Positions 26,330 through 34,542 are shown, counted from the stretch's first letter. The stretch: 64,000 nt of DNA from Treponema_I sp045599005 (GCA_045599005.1 JAZRVF010000025.1:62001-126000); one strand, 5' to 3'. The notes: generated by a model from the letters alone, not told the origin. Made by a program: numbers and translations.

Positions 26330-28510
26330 TCAGGAATTTACGTCCAGTTCTCTGACAATGTCTGATAATTTATACACATCGATAATCAGAGCTACAGAAC
26401 CGTCTCCCATAATTGTTGCCCCAGAAAGTCCCTCTGCATTCTGATAGAGAGGTCCCAACGGTTTGATTACAGTCTGGAAATTTCCGATCACTTTGTCTAT
26501 GACAAGTCCGATTCTTGAATTCTGATCTGTAACAATCACCATCTGGCGGATTGCAGGCGGTTCTTCTTCAACACCGAAGAATGAACGCAGATCAATGAAG
26601 GGCAGCATTTCGTCCCGGACTTTCATTGCGGAACAGAATTTGCCTTTTTTAATCGGGAGTGTCTCAAACTCAAGGCATTCCACAACATTAGAAAGGGGCA
26701 CAACATAGTGATAATCCCCAAGTTTGACAAGGATTCCTTCAATGATTGCAAGGGTGAGTGGCAACTTCAGTGTGAATTTTGTTCCTTCTCCCGGCTTTGA
26801 AGAAATGGAGACAGTTCCACCCAAAGCAGTGATGTCGCGCTTTACAACGTCCATTCCAACACCGCGTCCCGAAACCGATGTGACTTTGTCAGCGGTTGAA
26901 AAACCTGGCATGAAAATCAGTTCTCCAATCTCGTTTTCGGAAAGCTCATCATTTGCAGAAATCAGACCCCGGTCAATTCCTTTCTGACGGATTTTCTCAA
27001 AGTTCAATCCAGCGCCGTCATCTTCAATTGTAATAAGAACAAATGCTCCTGCGTGCTGGGCACAGAGTTTTACAGTTCCTTTCTCGTCCTTTCCCTTTGC
27101 TTTCCGTTCCTCCGGCTTCTCAATACCGTGGTCCACGGAGTTCCTGATCAGATGGACAAGAGAATCATTCAGTTTCTCAATAACTGTTTTATCAAGCTCT
27201 GTCTCAGCACCTTCTGTGACCAGTTCAATATTTTTTCCCATTTCAGAGGAAAGGTCGCGGACAAGGCGGCGGAAGCGTGAGAAAATCGTTCCGATGGGCA
27301 GCATACGCATGTCCATTGTTGTGTCCCGAAGCTCAAGAATCAGACGTTCGCCCTGTTCACCCAAAGTCTGCAGAGGAGAATTTGTCATCTGGGATGAAAG
27401 CTGGGTCAGTCGTGCATTGAATGTCACCAGTTCACCGACAAGATCAATCAGTTTGTCCAGTTTTTCGGAATTCACCTTTATTGTCTGTGAATTGATTTCC
27501 TGGTTTTTCTTTTCATTTATTTCTTTTATGTGTTTCTGCTCAGCCAGTGCGGCATTTACATCTTCTTTTGAAACCAGATTTTTTTCGGTAAGAATCGTTC
27601 CAAGTGGTTTCTGGGTTCCCAATGCGTCATCAATCTGTTCCTGGGTGATCAGATTTTTTTCAATGAGGATTTCTCCAAGACGTCTTGGTTTTTCTGTTGA
27701 CTGGTTGCTGTCCGCCAGTTTTTCCACATTGACTTTGCTTGAGTCATCCAGAAAAATGAAAACATCTTTTATGTCATTCTGTGTTTTTTTTGTGGTGAGA
27801 ATCACTTCCCAGGACATGTAACATTTTGTCGGATCAATGTCGTCCAATGAGGGAATTGCACGGAAATACGGATATATAGAAGCTTTTCCAAGATCGGCCA
27901 GTTCCGCAAGAAGAGCATGGGGCCTTGTTCCGTTTATAAAAACATCAAGAGAAGGCTCAAAAGTGATGCGCCATGTCACTTCATCCTGGTCTTCATCATC
28001 TGCTGTCCTTGTTTCAGAAGTTGCCAGCGATTCCTCCGGTTGGGAGAACTGTTCCAAAGTCAGTGTTTCGTCAGCTTTATCTTCTGCTGCTCCCGTTTCT
28101 TCCGGCTGGTTCATTTTTTCAACATCGTGAGAAAGAAGATAAGTCTGGAATTCAGCCACAAGACGGTCTGATTCGGATTGAATCTCAGGACTGTCTTCGT
28201 CAGAAAGCATATTCCTGATATGATCCCTGGCCTGCAGTGTCAAGGTTATCAGTTCGGAAGAAACATAGACACGGCCGTTACGGACTTCATCAAAAGTGTT
28301 TTCTGCCTGATGGGTGAATTTTGAGACTTTGTTGAACCCGAACATTCCTGCAGAGCCTTTGATGGTATGCATGCTCCGGAAAACAGCGGAAATTGTCTCC
28401 ATGTCCTGTGGATTCTGCTCCAGTTCCAGAAGATAGTCTTCAAGTTTATCAAGTAAATCGTTTGCCTCATCCAAAAAGATGCCGGCCATTTTATCCAATC
28501 CGTCACTCAT
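26330..28510 (-). CDS. cheA: Chemotaxis histidine kinase CheA with MshEN-like linker repeats
   Basis: A 726-residue sensor kinase. The Hpt domain has the phospho-His in SMHTIKGSAG (His48). A separate alpha/beta domain at about 178-258 (TWRITFEPSLDVFINGTRPHALLAEL) takes the P2 position. Residues 277-300 and 302-325 are two copies of a 24-residue pattern with LG at positions 2-3, L/I at 6, L at 11, AL at 20-21 and Q at 24, like the MshEN c-di-GMP-binding repeat. The dimerisation helix starts near 344. The ATPase has the N box HLIRNSVDHGIE (about 453), and G boxes IEDDGAGLNFEKIR and SGRGVGMDVVK. A CheW-like domain ends the protein. It overlaps the upstream STAS gene by ATGA. Confidence 0.95.
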   Translation of the reverse strand: MSDGLDKMAGIFLDEANDLLDKLEDYLLELEQNPQDMETISAVFRSMHTIKGSAGMFGFNKVSKFTHQAENTFDEVRNGRVYVSSELITLTLQARDHIRNMLSDEDSPEIQSESDRLVAEFQTYLLSHDVEKMNQPEETGAAEDKADETLTLEQFSQPEESLATSETRTADDEDQDEVTWRITFEPSLDVFINGTRPHALLAELADLGKASIYPYFRAIPSLDDIDPTKCYMSWEVILTTKKTQNDIKDVFIFLDDSSKVNVEKLADSNQSTEKPRRLGEILIEKNLITQEQIDDALGTQKPLGTILTEKNLVSKEDVNAALAEQKHIKEINEKKNQEINSQTIKVNSEKLDKLIDLVGELVTFNARLTQLSSQMTNSPLQTLGEQGERLILELRDTTMDMRMLPIGTIFSRFRRLVRDLSSEMGKNIELVTEGAETELDKTVIEKLNDSLVHLIRNSVDHGIEKPEERKAKGKDEKGTVKLCAQHAGAFVLITIEDDGAGLNFEKIRQKGIDRGLISANDELSENEIGELIFMPGFSTADKVTSVSGRGVGMDVVKRDITALGGTVSISSKPGEGTKFTLKLPLTLAIIEGILVKLGDYHYVVPLSNVVECLEFETLPIKKGKFCSAMKVRDEMLPFIDLRSFFGVEEEPPAIRQMVIVTDQNSRIGLVIDKVIGNFQTVIKPLGPLYQNAEGLSGATIMGDGSVALIIDVYKLSDIVRELDVNS

Positions 28511-28827
28511 ACTGCTAACCTCATTCTTTCTGTCAGTTCGGAAATACAGGCCTCGTCACTTATGTTCGCAGAGGGGATCAGACCTACCGAGTAAAGTCGT
28601 TTTTTTACTGTGGGGCTGAAAGTCCCGGAAAAAATCAGTTCTCTTTTTTCTTTAAGCAAACCTGTTACCAAAGCGTAAACAAGCTGAATAATTGAAACGT
28701 CAATATCCTCAAGTGAAGAAACATTCACTGTCACTTCAGTTTTTTTCTGAAGGGCAGCTTTGAACATTTTCCGAAGATCTTCAGCATTTGCCACTGATAA
28801 GTCTCCTTTCAGGTCAATGGTAGTCAT
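28507..28827 (-). CDS. STAS-domain protein
   Basis: A 106-residue single STAS domain (TTIDLKGDLSVANAEDLRKMFKAAL, then VNVSSLEDIDVSIIQLVYAL). STAS proteins of this size usually act as anti-sigma-factor antagonists or partners in signalling complexes; the Ser often phosphorylated in SpoIIAA is here in the DVSIIQ segment. The ATG at 28827 has GAGAGGT before it; an in-frame ATG 24 bases upstream has no ribosome site. It is first in the cheA operon and overlaps cheA, so its likely partner is in the chemotaxis pathway. Stand-alone STAS genes next to cheA occur in other bacteria; its role here is inferred. Confidence 0.85.
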   Translation of the reverse strand: MTTIDLKGDLSVANAEDLRKMFKAALQKKTEVTVNVSSLEDIDVSIIQLVYALVTGLLKEKRELIFSGTFSPTVKKRLYSVGLIPSANISDEACISELTERMRLAV

Positions 28828-28851
28828 CGGTTTACCTCTCTTTTTTTGCAC

Positions 28852-28880
28852 TTGATTTATCGTTTTGTATACCTTAGTAT
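28852..28880 (+). promoter_or_regulatory. cheW promoter, sigma-70 type
   Basis: TTGATT (28852-28857), a 17-base spacer and TAGTAT (28875-28880). The cheW ATG is 19 bases downstream with GGAG between, so this is a normal short leader. It overlaps a candidate sigma-28 site on the other strand. Confidence 0.5.
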
Positions 28881-28883
28881 TTC
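28857..28883 (-). promoter_or_regulatory. Candidate sigma-28 promoter for the STAS-cheA operon
   Basis: On the minus strand GAAA, a 15-base spacer and AACGATAA resemble the flagellar sigma-28 consensus TAAA-N15-GCCGATAA (9 of 12 positions). It lies 30 bases before the STAS start codon. It is weaker than the site at 59698-59724. Confidence 0.4.
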
Positions 28884-28899
28884 AGCAACGGAGATATAC

Positions 28900-29358
28900 A
28901 TGAACGATACCCAGTCTCAAGCATCCTATTTTACTTTTGTCTTCGGCGATGTATCTTACGCCGTTGAAGTTACCAGCGTCAAAGAAGTTCTTCCTTACGG
29001 ACAGATAACTCCAGTTCCCCGTTGCGCAGCTTACATGAAAGGTGTCATGAACATCCGCGGAACGGTTATTTCAGTGATTGACTTCCGGGTTCTTTTCGGA
29101 CTGCCCACAAAAGCACCTGATAAATCAACCTCAATTATCGTTACAGAAGCTCTGATGGAAAACGGAACTCCCATAACCTTCGGTTTTATTTCCGATACTG
29201 TGACCGGTGTTGAGCCCCTTTCCAAAGAGCCCACCAGCGCCGGAACGAACACTCCCTACGTAAAAATGCTCGGCCGCTCCGGAAATGATCTTGTTCTGAT
29301 TCTTGACATGCCCAAGATCCTTAAATCAATTGAGCAGGATCTGAATCAGAAAAACTGA
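28900..29358 (+). CDS. cheW: Chemotaxis adaptor CheW
   Basis: A 152-residue SH3-like adaptor that links receptors to CheA. YFTFVFGDVSYAVEVTSVKEVLPYGQITPVPRCAAYMKGVMNIRGTVISVIDFRVLFG matches the family across the first half, including the conserved NIRG. The ATG at 28900 is chosen for GGAG 7 bases upstream; the open frame runs back to 28846 without a ribosome site. It is transcribed alone, divergent from STAS-cheA, and meets cheD end to end with no gap. Confidence 0.95.
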   Translation: MNDTQSQASYFTFVFGDVSYAVEVTSVKEVLPYGQITPVPRCAAYMKGVMNIRGTVISVIDFRVLFGLPTKAPDKSTSIIVTEALMENGTPITFGFISDTVTGVEPLSKEPTSAGTNTPYVKMLGRSGNDLVLILDMPKILKSIEQDLNQKN

Positions 29359-29952
29359 TTAAAACCAGGTTATGTCGCCTGCTGCGGTTTTTGAACGCTG
29401 CAGCGCCGCCTGGTATTCTTCTTCCCGCTTTTTTATTGAGTCTACAGATACGCCTGAGCTTTGAATCCGTTTAAGATAGACTTTTGCCGTAAGCGGATGA
29501 AAAAAAATCTTTCTTGGAAAAATCCCTCCCGTGTCATTGACAAGGACAGGAATTTTCTCAGTTTCCAAATATGAAAGGGCAAAATTGATGTTATTGATGC
29601 CCGTCATGTTCAGGTGGTCGCCACCGGTCTCCAGTACATTTGCCCCGCCAAAAACTTTCGCACGCAGGTTCTCGTGGCGGGCTCCTTTTTTCTGCATGTC
29701 ATTTATCAGGAGTTCCATTGCATAATCGCCAAAACGGCCTTCGTCTCCCGCAGGAAGTACCCGTGCGGAATTTGATTTGGGAAGCATAAAGTGATTCAGT
29801 CCGCCGAACTTCTCCTTTATGTCGTAAAGAGCTATGCTTATGCAGGAACCCAGAACCGTCGCAATGTATACATCATCATATGTGGAATAAAACTCACCGG
29901 GATGGATTGTTATTATTTCTTTTTGAAAGTGAACATCAAAATGCTGATTCAA
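29359..29952 (-). CDS. cheD: Chemoreceptor glutamine deamidase CheD
   Basis: CheD deamidates receptor glutamines. The 197-residue protein has the catalytic Cys in TVLGSCISIALYD (about residue 33), His in GGLNHFMLP (about 50) and the family block KVFGGANVLETGGDHLNMTGINNI. The start is TTG with AGGGAG 7 bases upstream. The protein ends KTAAGDITWF, nearly the same tail as the MCP-like protein encoded just upstream (DAGDITFF). It is the last gene of the ATPase/MCP-like/cheD operon, 27 bases after the MCP-like gene. No cheC is present in the window. Confidence 0.95.
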   Translation of the reverse strand: MNQHFDVHFQKEIITIHPGEFYSTYDDVYIATVLGSCISIALYDIKEKFGGLNHFMLPKSNSARVLPAGDEGRFGDYAMELLINDMQKKGARHENLRAKVFGGANVLETGGDHLNMTGINNINFALSYLETEKIPVLVNDTGGIFPRKIFFHPLTAKVYLKRIQSSGVSVDSIKKREEEYQAALQRSKTAAGDITWF

Positions 29953-29979
29953 ACCCAGACTCCCTGCGAAAACAATTCC

Positions 29980-31734
29980 TTAAAAGAAAGTGATGTCTCC
30001 AGCATCAGCACCACCGGAAACTTTGATTCCCGCAATAGAACCGGCTTCCAGTTTGTCATCTGTAATTGTGAAGTACTCAAGGAATTCTTTTATTTTTGTG
30101 TCCTGAATGCCCTTGTCCACCAGATTGTACTGCTTGATCAAAGCTTTCTTTGCTGTTGTGTTCTCTCTGTAGATACAGTCAAGATCGCATTTTGCAGTGA
30201 AAAGACGTTTTGACAGTTCGTTAAGGTGATCAATTCTTTCAGCAATTGAATTGTAACAGTCAAAGAATTCCGGTGTATAAACAGAAAAATGCTCAATAGC
30301 ATCAAAAAGTCCGTCATAAATTGTGGAAAGTTTGTCCTGGAACACTTTCTTTTCTGAAGAAACAGAAGTAAAAGTTTTCTTGTCATGACCGGATTCATCC
30401 AGAAAGGTCTTGATCTGCGTGTTACAGGTTTCTGTAAACTCAAGGAGCTGTTTCTGAGCCGTATCAACATTTGCCTTTGTGTTAAGAATCAGTTCTGACA
30501 TGTGCTCAACAGTGTCTTTGATGGAACTGATGGCCACATTTCTGGCGACTTCGATGCGCTGGGCAATCGCTACATACTGCAGTGTACTGATGATCGGCAG
30601 GAATCCTGAGAAACAGGTATCCATGTTGTGCACAGAATCCTGAATGTTGCTGACACTGTCCAGAACACGTGCCTGTACTGACTGATAGGACTGGAGAAGG
30701 GCAGTGAACTGGTTGAAGTTGTCCACAGCTCCGTCCATACATTCCTTAAGTCTTTCAATCTGCGCTGTTCTGTGACCGTCATTGTGGACGAAAACGTCTC
30801 TTGTCCTGTCAATCTCTGTCAGAATCTTGTTAGCCTTGTCTCTGTTACCTGTGAAAACAGAAATGCTGTCGTCAAGTTTATTTTTGATCTTCTCAAGACA
30901 TCTTGAGCTGAGAAGGAGAATCTGCTCGTTTGCTGTATGAATCTCCATGCGCTCTTCAGGAGACATTGCTGCATCAGTTGTCCGGATTTTTTTGACTGCG
31001 AGGAGAACATCGTCCAAAGACTGGCGGATTATGTCCTGCATCTGAATTCCTTCCATGGCTTTCAGAATAGGATATTTGACTTCTTTTGAGGATGAAATGA
31101 TTTCTACAAGTCTGTCGGAAATCGCCTTTACAGCCTCCATCATTCCATTATCGCCGCTGGAAGTAATGTCGTCTGTTTTTTCATTAAGATCGTTGACACC
31201 CTGAATCTGGTTCTGGAGGAACTGAAGAGCTTCCTGCACAGAATCTCCGCTTTTGATAAGATCTTCTGACTGTTTGATCAGTCTGAGGGACATCTGCTTA
31301 AGGTTTGAGGTGATGTACGAGAAAGCCTGTCCTTCCTTGCCTGATCTGATGGAGACAACCATTGCGTTAAGTGAGATGACTTCCATCTCCTGGCTAGCTT
31401 CCTTAATACCAAGGATGATGTCGTGGATTGAGTCAAGAAGATTTGTCTTTTCCGAAACATTTGTGAAAAGACTGTTGTTCTTCTGTCTTATCTGTGAAAG
31501 AAAAGCCCTGTTCGCTGCAAGAAGCGCAGTCTGACGGTCAATTGCATCTTTCAACGCACTGATACTTTCCGCAAAAATGTCCATTGAGTTTGTTTTAATC
31601 TTTGAGCGGTTCTGAGTTCCCTCAAGTTCCTGGATAAGAACAGGAAAATTTTCACTGAGTGAAAGAAAATCGGTACCGCTTTCTTCGCTGATGGACTGAA
31701 GAGAATCGTAAATGTCTGAAATGGGAGTGCTCAT
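29980..31734 (-). CDS. Soluble MCP-like protein with degenerate signalling tip
   Basis: A 584-residue, almost wholly helical protein without membrane segments. Residues about 119-150 read as a degenerate methyl-accepting chemotaxis protein hairpin tip: VISLNAMVVSIRSGKEG then QAFSYITSNLKQMS, where ordinary tips read LALNAAIEAARAGEAGRGFAVVASEV. A second weaker tip-like run (VAIAQRIEVARNVAIS) lies near 400. The tip is near the N-terminus, not in the C-terminal half as in usual receptors, so it may not bind CheA/CheW normally. The C-terminus ends GGADAGDITFF, shared with CheD. Its ATG overlaps the stop of the ParA/MinD-like ATPase. GGAG precedes the start. It could be a cytoplasmic receptor, a scaffold, or an array-positioning partner; function is not known. 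Confidence 0.75.
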   Translation of the reverse strand: MSTPISDIYDSLQSISEESGTDFLSLSENFPVLIQELEGTQNRSKIKTNSMDIFAESISALKDAIDRQTALLAANRAFLSQIRQKNNSLFTNVSEKTNLLDSIHDIILGIKEASQEMEVISLNAMVVSIRSGKEGQAFSYITSNLKQMSLRLIKQSEDLIKSGDSVQEALQFLQNQIQGVNDLNEKTDDITSSGDNGMMEAVKAISDRLVEIISSSKEVKYPILKAMEGIQMQDIIRQSLDDVLLAVKKIRTTDAAMSPEERMEIHTANEQILLLSSRCLEKIKNKLDDSISVFTGNRDKANKILTEIDRTRDVFVHNDGHRTAQIERLKECMDGAVDNFNQFTALLQSYQSVQARVLDSVSNIQDSVHNMDTCFSGFLPIISTLQYVAIAQRIEVARNVAISSIKDTVEHMSELILNTKANVDTAQKQLLEFTETCNTQIKTFLDESGHDKKTFTSVSSEKKVFQDKLSTIYDGLFDAIEHFSVYTPEFFDCYNSIAERIDHLNELSKRLFTAKCDLDCIYRENTTAKKALIKQYNLVDKGIQDTKIKEFLEYFTITDDKLEAGSIAGIKVSGGADAGDITFF

Positions 31735-32720
31735 ATCTTCTCCTGATTTGCTTTTTCGTAAAAGTTTCTGATGATGTCTTCCAAGGTTTCCTGAGCATCC
31801 TCAAGAAATATATCACTTGAGTTGTCGGCTTGTTTGATGATTTTGTTTACAACCGTCGGCAATGCGCTGCAGAGTGGAGAATCAGGCTTCATCTGACAGA
31901 GAGGCTGGCGCATCATGACGGAAAGGGAAACATTCTCGTCGTAAGGGACAAAACCGATGTACTCAACGTCAATGGAAAGCTTGTTCTTGGCAAGTGCAAG
32001 AAGCCTGTTTCCGATCTGGATGTCGGTTGATCCGCGCCCCATGTTCATTATCACACGTGGCTTAAGTTTCTTCAGTTCTTTCCGGGCAAAATTCGCACTG
32101 TCAGGAAACTTTGTCCCGATCACGTCAATAATCTGGCTGAAGGAATACTCCTTGCCTTCCATCCGCTGGAGGACACTGTTCTGAAGAATTGTGCGTTCCG
32201 GGCTTTTTGCAGGATAAAGTCTGTAAAGAAAGCGGAAAACTGTGGACTTAAGGAAAGAATAGGCGTTGAGGATTGAAGTAAGTTCCGGAGTGACAACAAG
32301 AATGCCATCGTAGGCTGTTATGAAAAAATCAACAATGTTGTATGTGGAACCGGCACCAAGATCCAGAATGACAAAATCCGCATCCAGCATGCTCAGGTTT
32401 TTTACGATTTTTTTCTTTGTGAAAAAATCCATGTTTGCGACGCCCGGATAAAGACAGTCGCCTGCAATGAACTGAAGATCTGGAATTCCTGTGGCTTGAA
32501 TCAGATTTGAAAAATCATTTTCCTGTTTTGTAATGTAAGTTCCGAGACCAGGCTGATTATTCTTCAATCCCAGCATTGTATGGAGATTTGCTCCTCCAAG
32601 ATCAAGATCGCAGAGAACGGTGCGTTTGCATTTCTTTGCCAGACTTACTGCAAGATTGAGAGATAAGATACTTTTTCCAACTCCGCCTTTACCGCCGGCA
32701 ACGGGTATAAGATACGCCAT
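31731..32720 (-). CDS. ParA/MinD-family P-loop ATPase
   Basis: A 329-residue deviant-Walker ATPase. The N-terminus AYLIPVAGGKGGVGKSILSLNLA holds the signature Lys and P-loop (about 9-17); RTVLCDLDLGGANLHTMLGL is switch I, and FVILDLGAGSTYNIVDFF switch II. The FlhG/MinD-like DLDLGGANLH pattern is noted. The family uses ATP-driven dimerisation to place structures in the cell. The ATG at 32720 is chosen because it begins the conserved domain; the frame is open a further 47 codons upstream but that part is basic and hydrophobic without family likeness. The ATG lies 7 bases after a -10 box. It is coupled by ATGA to the MCP-like gene and operonic with cheD, so chemotaxis-array placement is the leading idea. 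Confidence 0.85.
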   Translation of the reverse strand: MAYLIPVAGGKGGVGKSILSLNLAVSLAKKCKRTVLCDLDLGGANLHTMLGLKNNQPGLGTYITKQENDFSNLIQATGIPDLQFIAGDCLYPGVANMDFFTKKKIVKNLSMLDADFVILDLGAGSTYNIVDFFITAYDGILVVTPELTSILNAYSFLKSTVFRFLYRLYPAKSPERTILQNSVLQRMEGKEYSFSQIIDVIGTKFPDSANFARKELKKLKPRVIMNMGRGSTDIQIGNRLLALAKNKLSIDVEYIGFVPYDENVSLSVMMRQPLCQMKPDSPLCSALPTVVNKIIKQADNSSDIFLEDAQETLEDIIRNFYEKANQEKI

Positions 32721-32727
32721 GTAAGAT

Positions 32728-32756
32728 AATATAGGAGATAACAAGGGGTCTAGCAA
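32728..32756 (-). promoter_or_regulatory. Promoter giving a leaderless ATPase/MCP-like/cheD transcript
   Basis: On the minus strand TTGCTA (32751-32756), a 17-base spacer and TATATT (32728-32733). The ATPase ATG begins 7 bases after the -10 box, with no Shine-Dalgarno between. Confidence 0.6.
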
Positions 32757-32805
32757 GAAAAAATTTAAACTAATGCGAAAAATTCTATGAGCATTTGGAA
32801 AGGAT

Positions 32806-32833
32806 TTGACAATATTCTGATTTGGGATAGGAT
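32806..32833 (+). promoter_or_regulatory. Promoter for the membrane MCP
   Basis: TTGACA (32806-32811), 16 bases, TAGGAT (32828-32833); the MCP ATG is at 32872 with TTGGAGAAG before it. No sigma-28 motif was seen here. Confidence 0.5.
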
Positions 32834-32871
32834 GAATAAAACAGAAAAAAATTCTTATCATTGGAGAAGTT

Positions 32872-34398
32872 ATGCGAATCAGAGGAAAACTTTTATTCGG
32901 TTATATAATGCTGTCTGTTCTGCTCATCATCATTGTTTCCTTAAGCCTTATCGGGGCGGGCTGGGCAGAGGATGCGATTTCTGAGGCAGCTTCTGTCGCA
33001 ATAAAAAGCACGAATATGTCGGAAGGGCAGTACAATGAAGTGGTCCAGACTCTGAACAGTCTCAGAAGCGGCTCACGTACTCAGAATATTGTTTTTGTAA
33101 TACTGACTTATATCTCAATTTCCGCGGCGCTTATTGTCTGCATCAGAATGATTACTCCAATCATTGAAAACATTATTCTCATGAGAGACAAACTTAAGGC
33201 CTTGTCTGAAGGAAAACTTTCCATCGAGAAATTTGATATTTCGGACCCGAAAAAGCGGAGACAGCAGGCAAAGGAAATGGTGGAACTTCAGGATTCATTC
33301 AACTTCCTCCTTGATACTCTTTCAAAAGTTGTTTCTGACGTCCAGGATACAGGAAGAAGTGTCTCCGAAGGAAGCAGGCAGATCAGCATCGGAAGCCAGA
33401 GCATTTCGGCTGATGCCGCAGCCCAGGCTTCTTTTGCGGAAGAGATCTCGTCAACTGTGGAAGAGATGGCTTCCAACATCACAAGAAACTCTGACAATGC
33501 GGCCCAGACTGATGCGATCGCACAGCATGTTCTTGAGGATTCAAAGCGTGGAAGCAAAGCTGTTTCCCGCACAGTTGACGCAATGCATCTGATCGCTGAG
33601 AAGATCGGGATCATTGAGGACATTTCCAGCCAGACAAACAGACTTGCTTTGAATGCTGCCATTGAGGCTGCCCGTGCCGGTGAGGCTGGCCGCGGATTTG
33701 CTGTTGTTGCAAGCGAGGTCCGCAAACTTGCGGAACGGAGTCAGACCGCAGCCGCTGAAATCAGCGAGCTTTCTTCGGACAGTGTGAAGGTTGCTGAAGA
33801 GACTGGAATGATTTTCTCAACACTTGTGCCTGATATTGAACGGACTGCTGAACTGATCCAGGAGATTGCTGCGGCTGCAAGGGAAGAGGATATCGGTGCA
33901 AGACAGATAAATAAAGCGGTTCTTGAACTTGATTCCACTGTCCAGAAGACAGCCTCCGCATCGGAGGAATTCGCTTCTGTGGCCGAAGAGATGGCTTCCC
34001 AGGCTGACCAGCTGATTTCGGCCATGAGTTTTTTCAAGCTGGACAGATCTGACAATGGTGATTCTTCTGTCAGAAAAGCTGCTCAAAGGGCAAAGCCTGT
34101 TGTCAGAAGCCCGAAAGCATTGCCTGCTTCTTCCACGGTTACCGCTTCTCCGAAAGTATCCCATGTGATTGCCCCGAAAACAATTTCTTCCGGTTCTGAC
34201 AAAGGGCAGAATGTGATCAAACCCAAGATCGCACCAAAGAAAACTGTGTCTTCGCCCATGCCACCTGTGATGGATGCAGAAGAAGATGATCTTTTCTTTG
34301 AACAGCCTGCTGCAGAGAATAATCAGAATAAACCGGGGACCGGTTCAAGTTATGTTCCCGAATCCTACATTTCTGACAACGAGTTCGAAGAATTCTGA
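32872..34398 (+). CDS. Membrane methyl-accepting chemotaxis protein
   Basis: A 508-residue receptor. Membrane helices are at about 8-29 (LFGYIMLSVLLIIIVSLSLI) and about 72-93 (IVFVILTYISISAALIVCI), leaving only about 40 residues outside, so no standard ligand domain fits. A HAMP-like linker follows, then the signalling domain with a perfect tip (LALNAAIEAARAGEAGRGFA, about 258) and the flanking methylation helices. A flexible Pro/Ser/Lys-rich tail of roughly 110 residues ends in EFEEF, which fits the CheR/CheB-tethering pentapeptide pattern (aromatic at positions 2 and 5). A GGAGAAG ribosome site precedes the ATG, and a terminator follows. Confidence 0.93.
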   Translation: MRIRGKLLFGYIMLSVLLIIIVSLSLIGAGWAEDAISEAASVAIKSTNMSEGQYNEVVQTLNSLRSGSRTQNIVFVILTYISISAALIVCIRMITPIIENIILMRDKLKALSEGKLSIEKFDISDPKKRRQQAKEMVELQDSFNFLLDTLSKVVSDVQDTGRSVSEGSRQISIGSQSISADAAAQASFAEEISSTVEEMASNITRNSDNAAQTDAIAQHVLEDSKRGSKAVSRTVDAMHLIAEKIGIIEDISSQTNRLALNAAIEAARAGEAGRGFAVVASEVRKLAERSQTAAAEISELSSDSVKVAEETGMIFSTLVPDIERTAELIQEIAAAAREEDIGARQINKAVLELDSTVQKTASASEEFASVAEEMASQADQLISAMSFFKLDRSDNGDSSVRKAAQRAKPVVRSPKALPASSTVTASPKVSHVIAPKTISSGSDKGQNVIKPKIAPKKTVSSPMPPVMDAEEDDLFFEQPAAENNQNKPGTGSSYVPESYISDNEFEEF

Positions 34399-34420
34399 TC
34401 TGAATTTAAACTGATTACTG

Positions 34421-34449
34421 ACCCGACCGGAAAAAGGCCGGGTTTTTTT
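34421..34449 (+). terminator. Terminator after the MCP gene
   Basis: A stem ACCCGACC/GGCCGGGT with one mismatch and a short A-rich loop is followed by seven T residues, 23 bases past the MCP stop. Confidence 0.85.
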
Positions 34450-34542
34450 GTGCCTTAGGTTTTTTTTCAAAAGGGAACTATAGAAATCGACAGGTTTTTC
34501 CTGTAAGATGTAAGAGAATAAACTCTCAATCAGGAGCATTAA

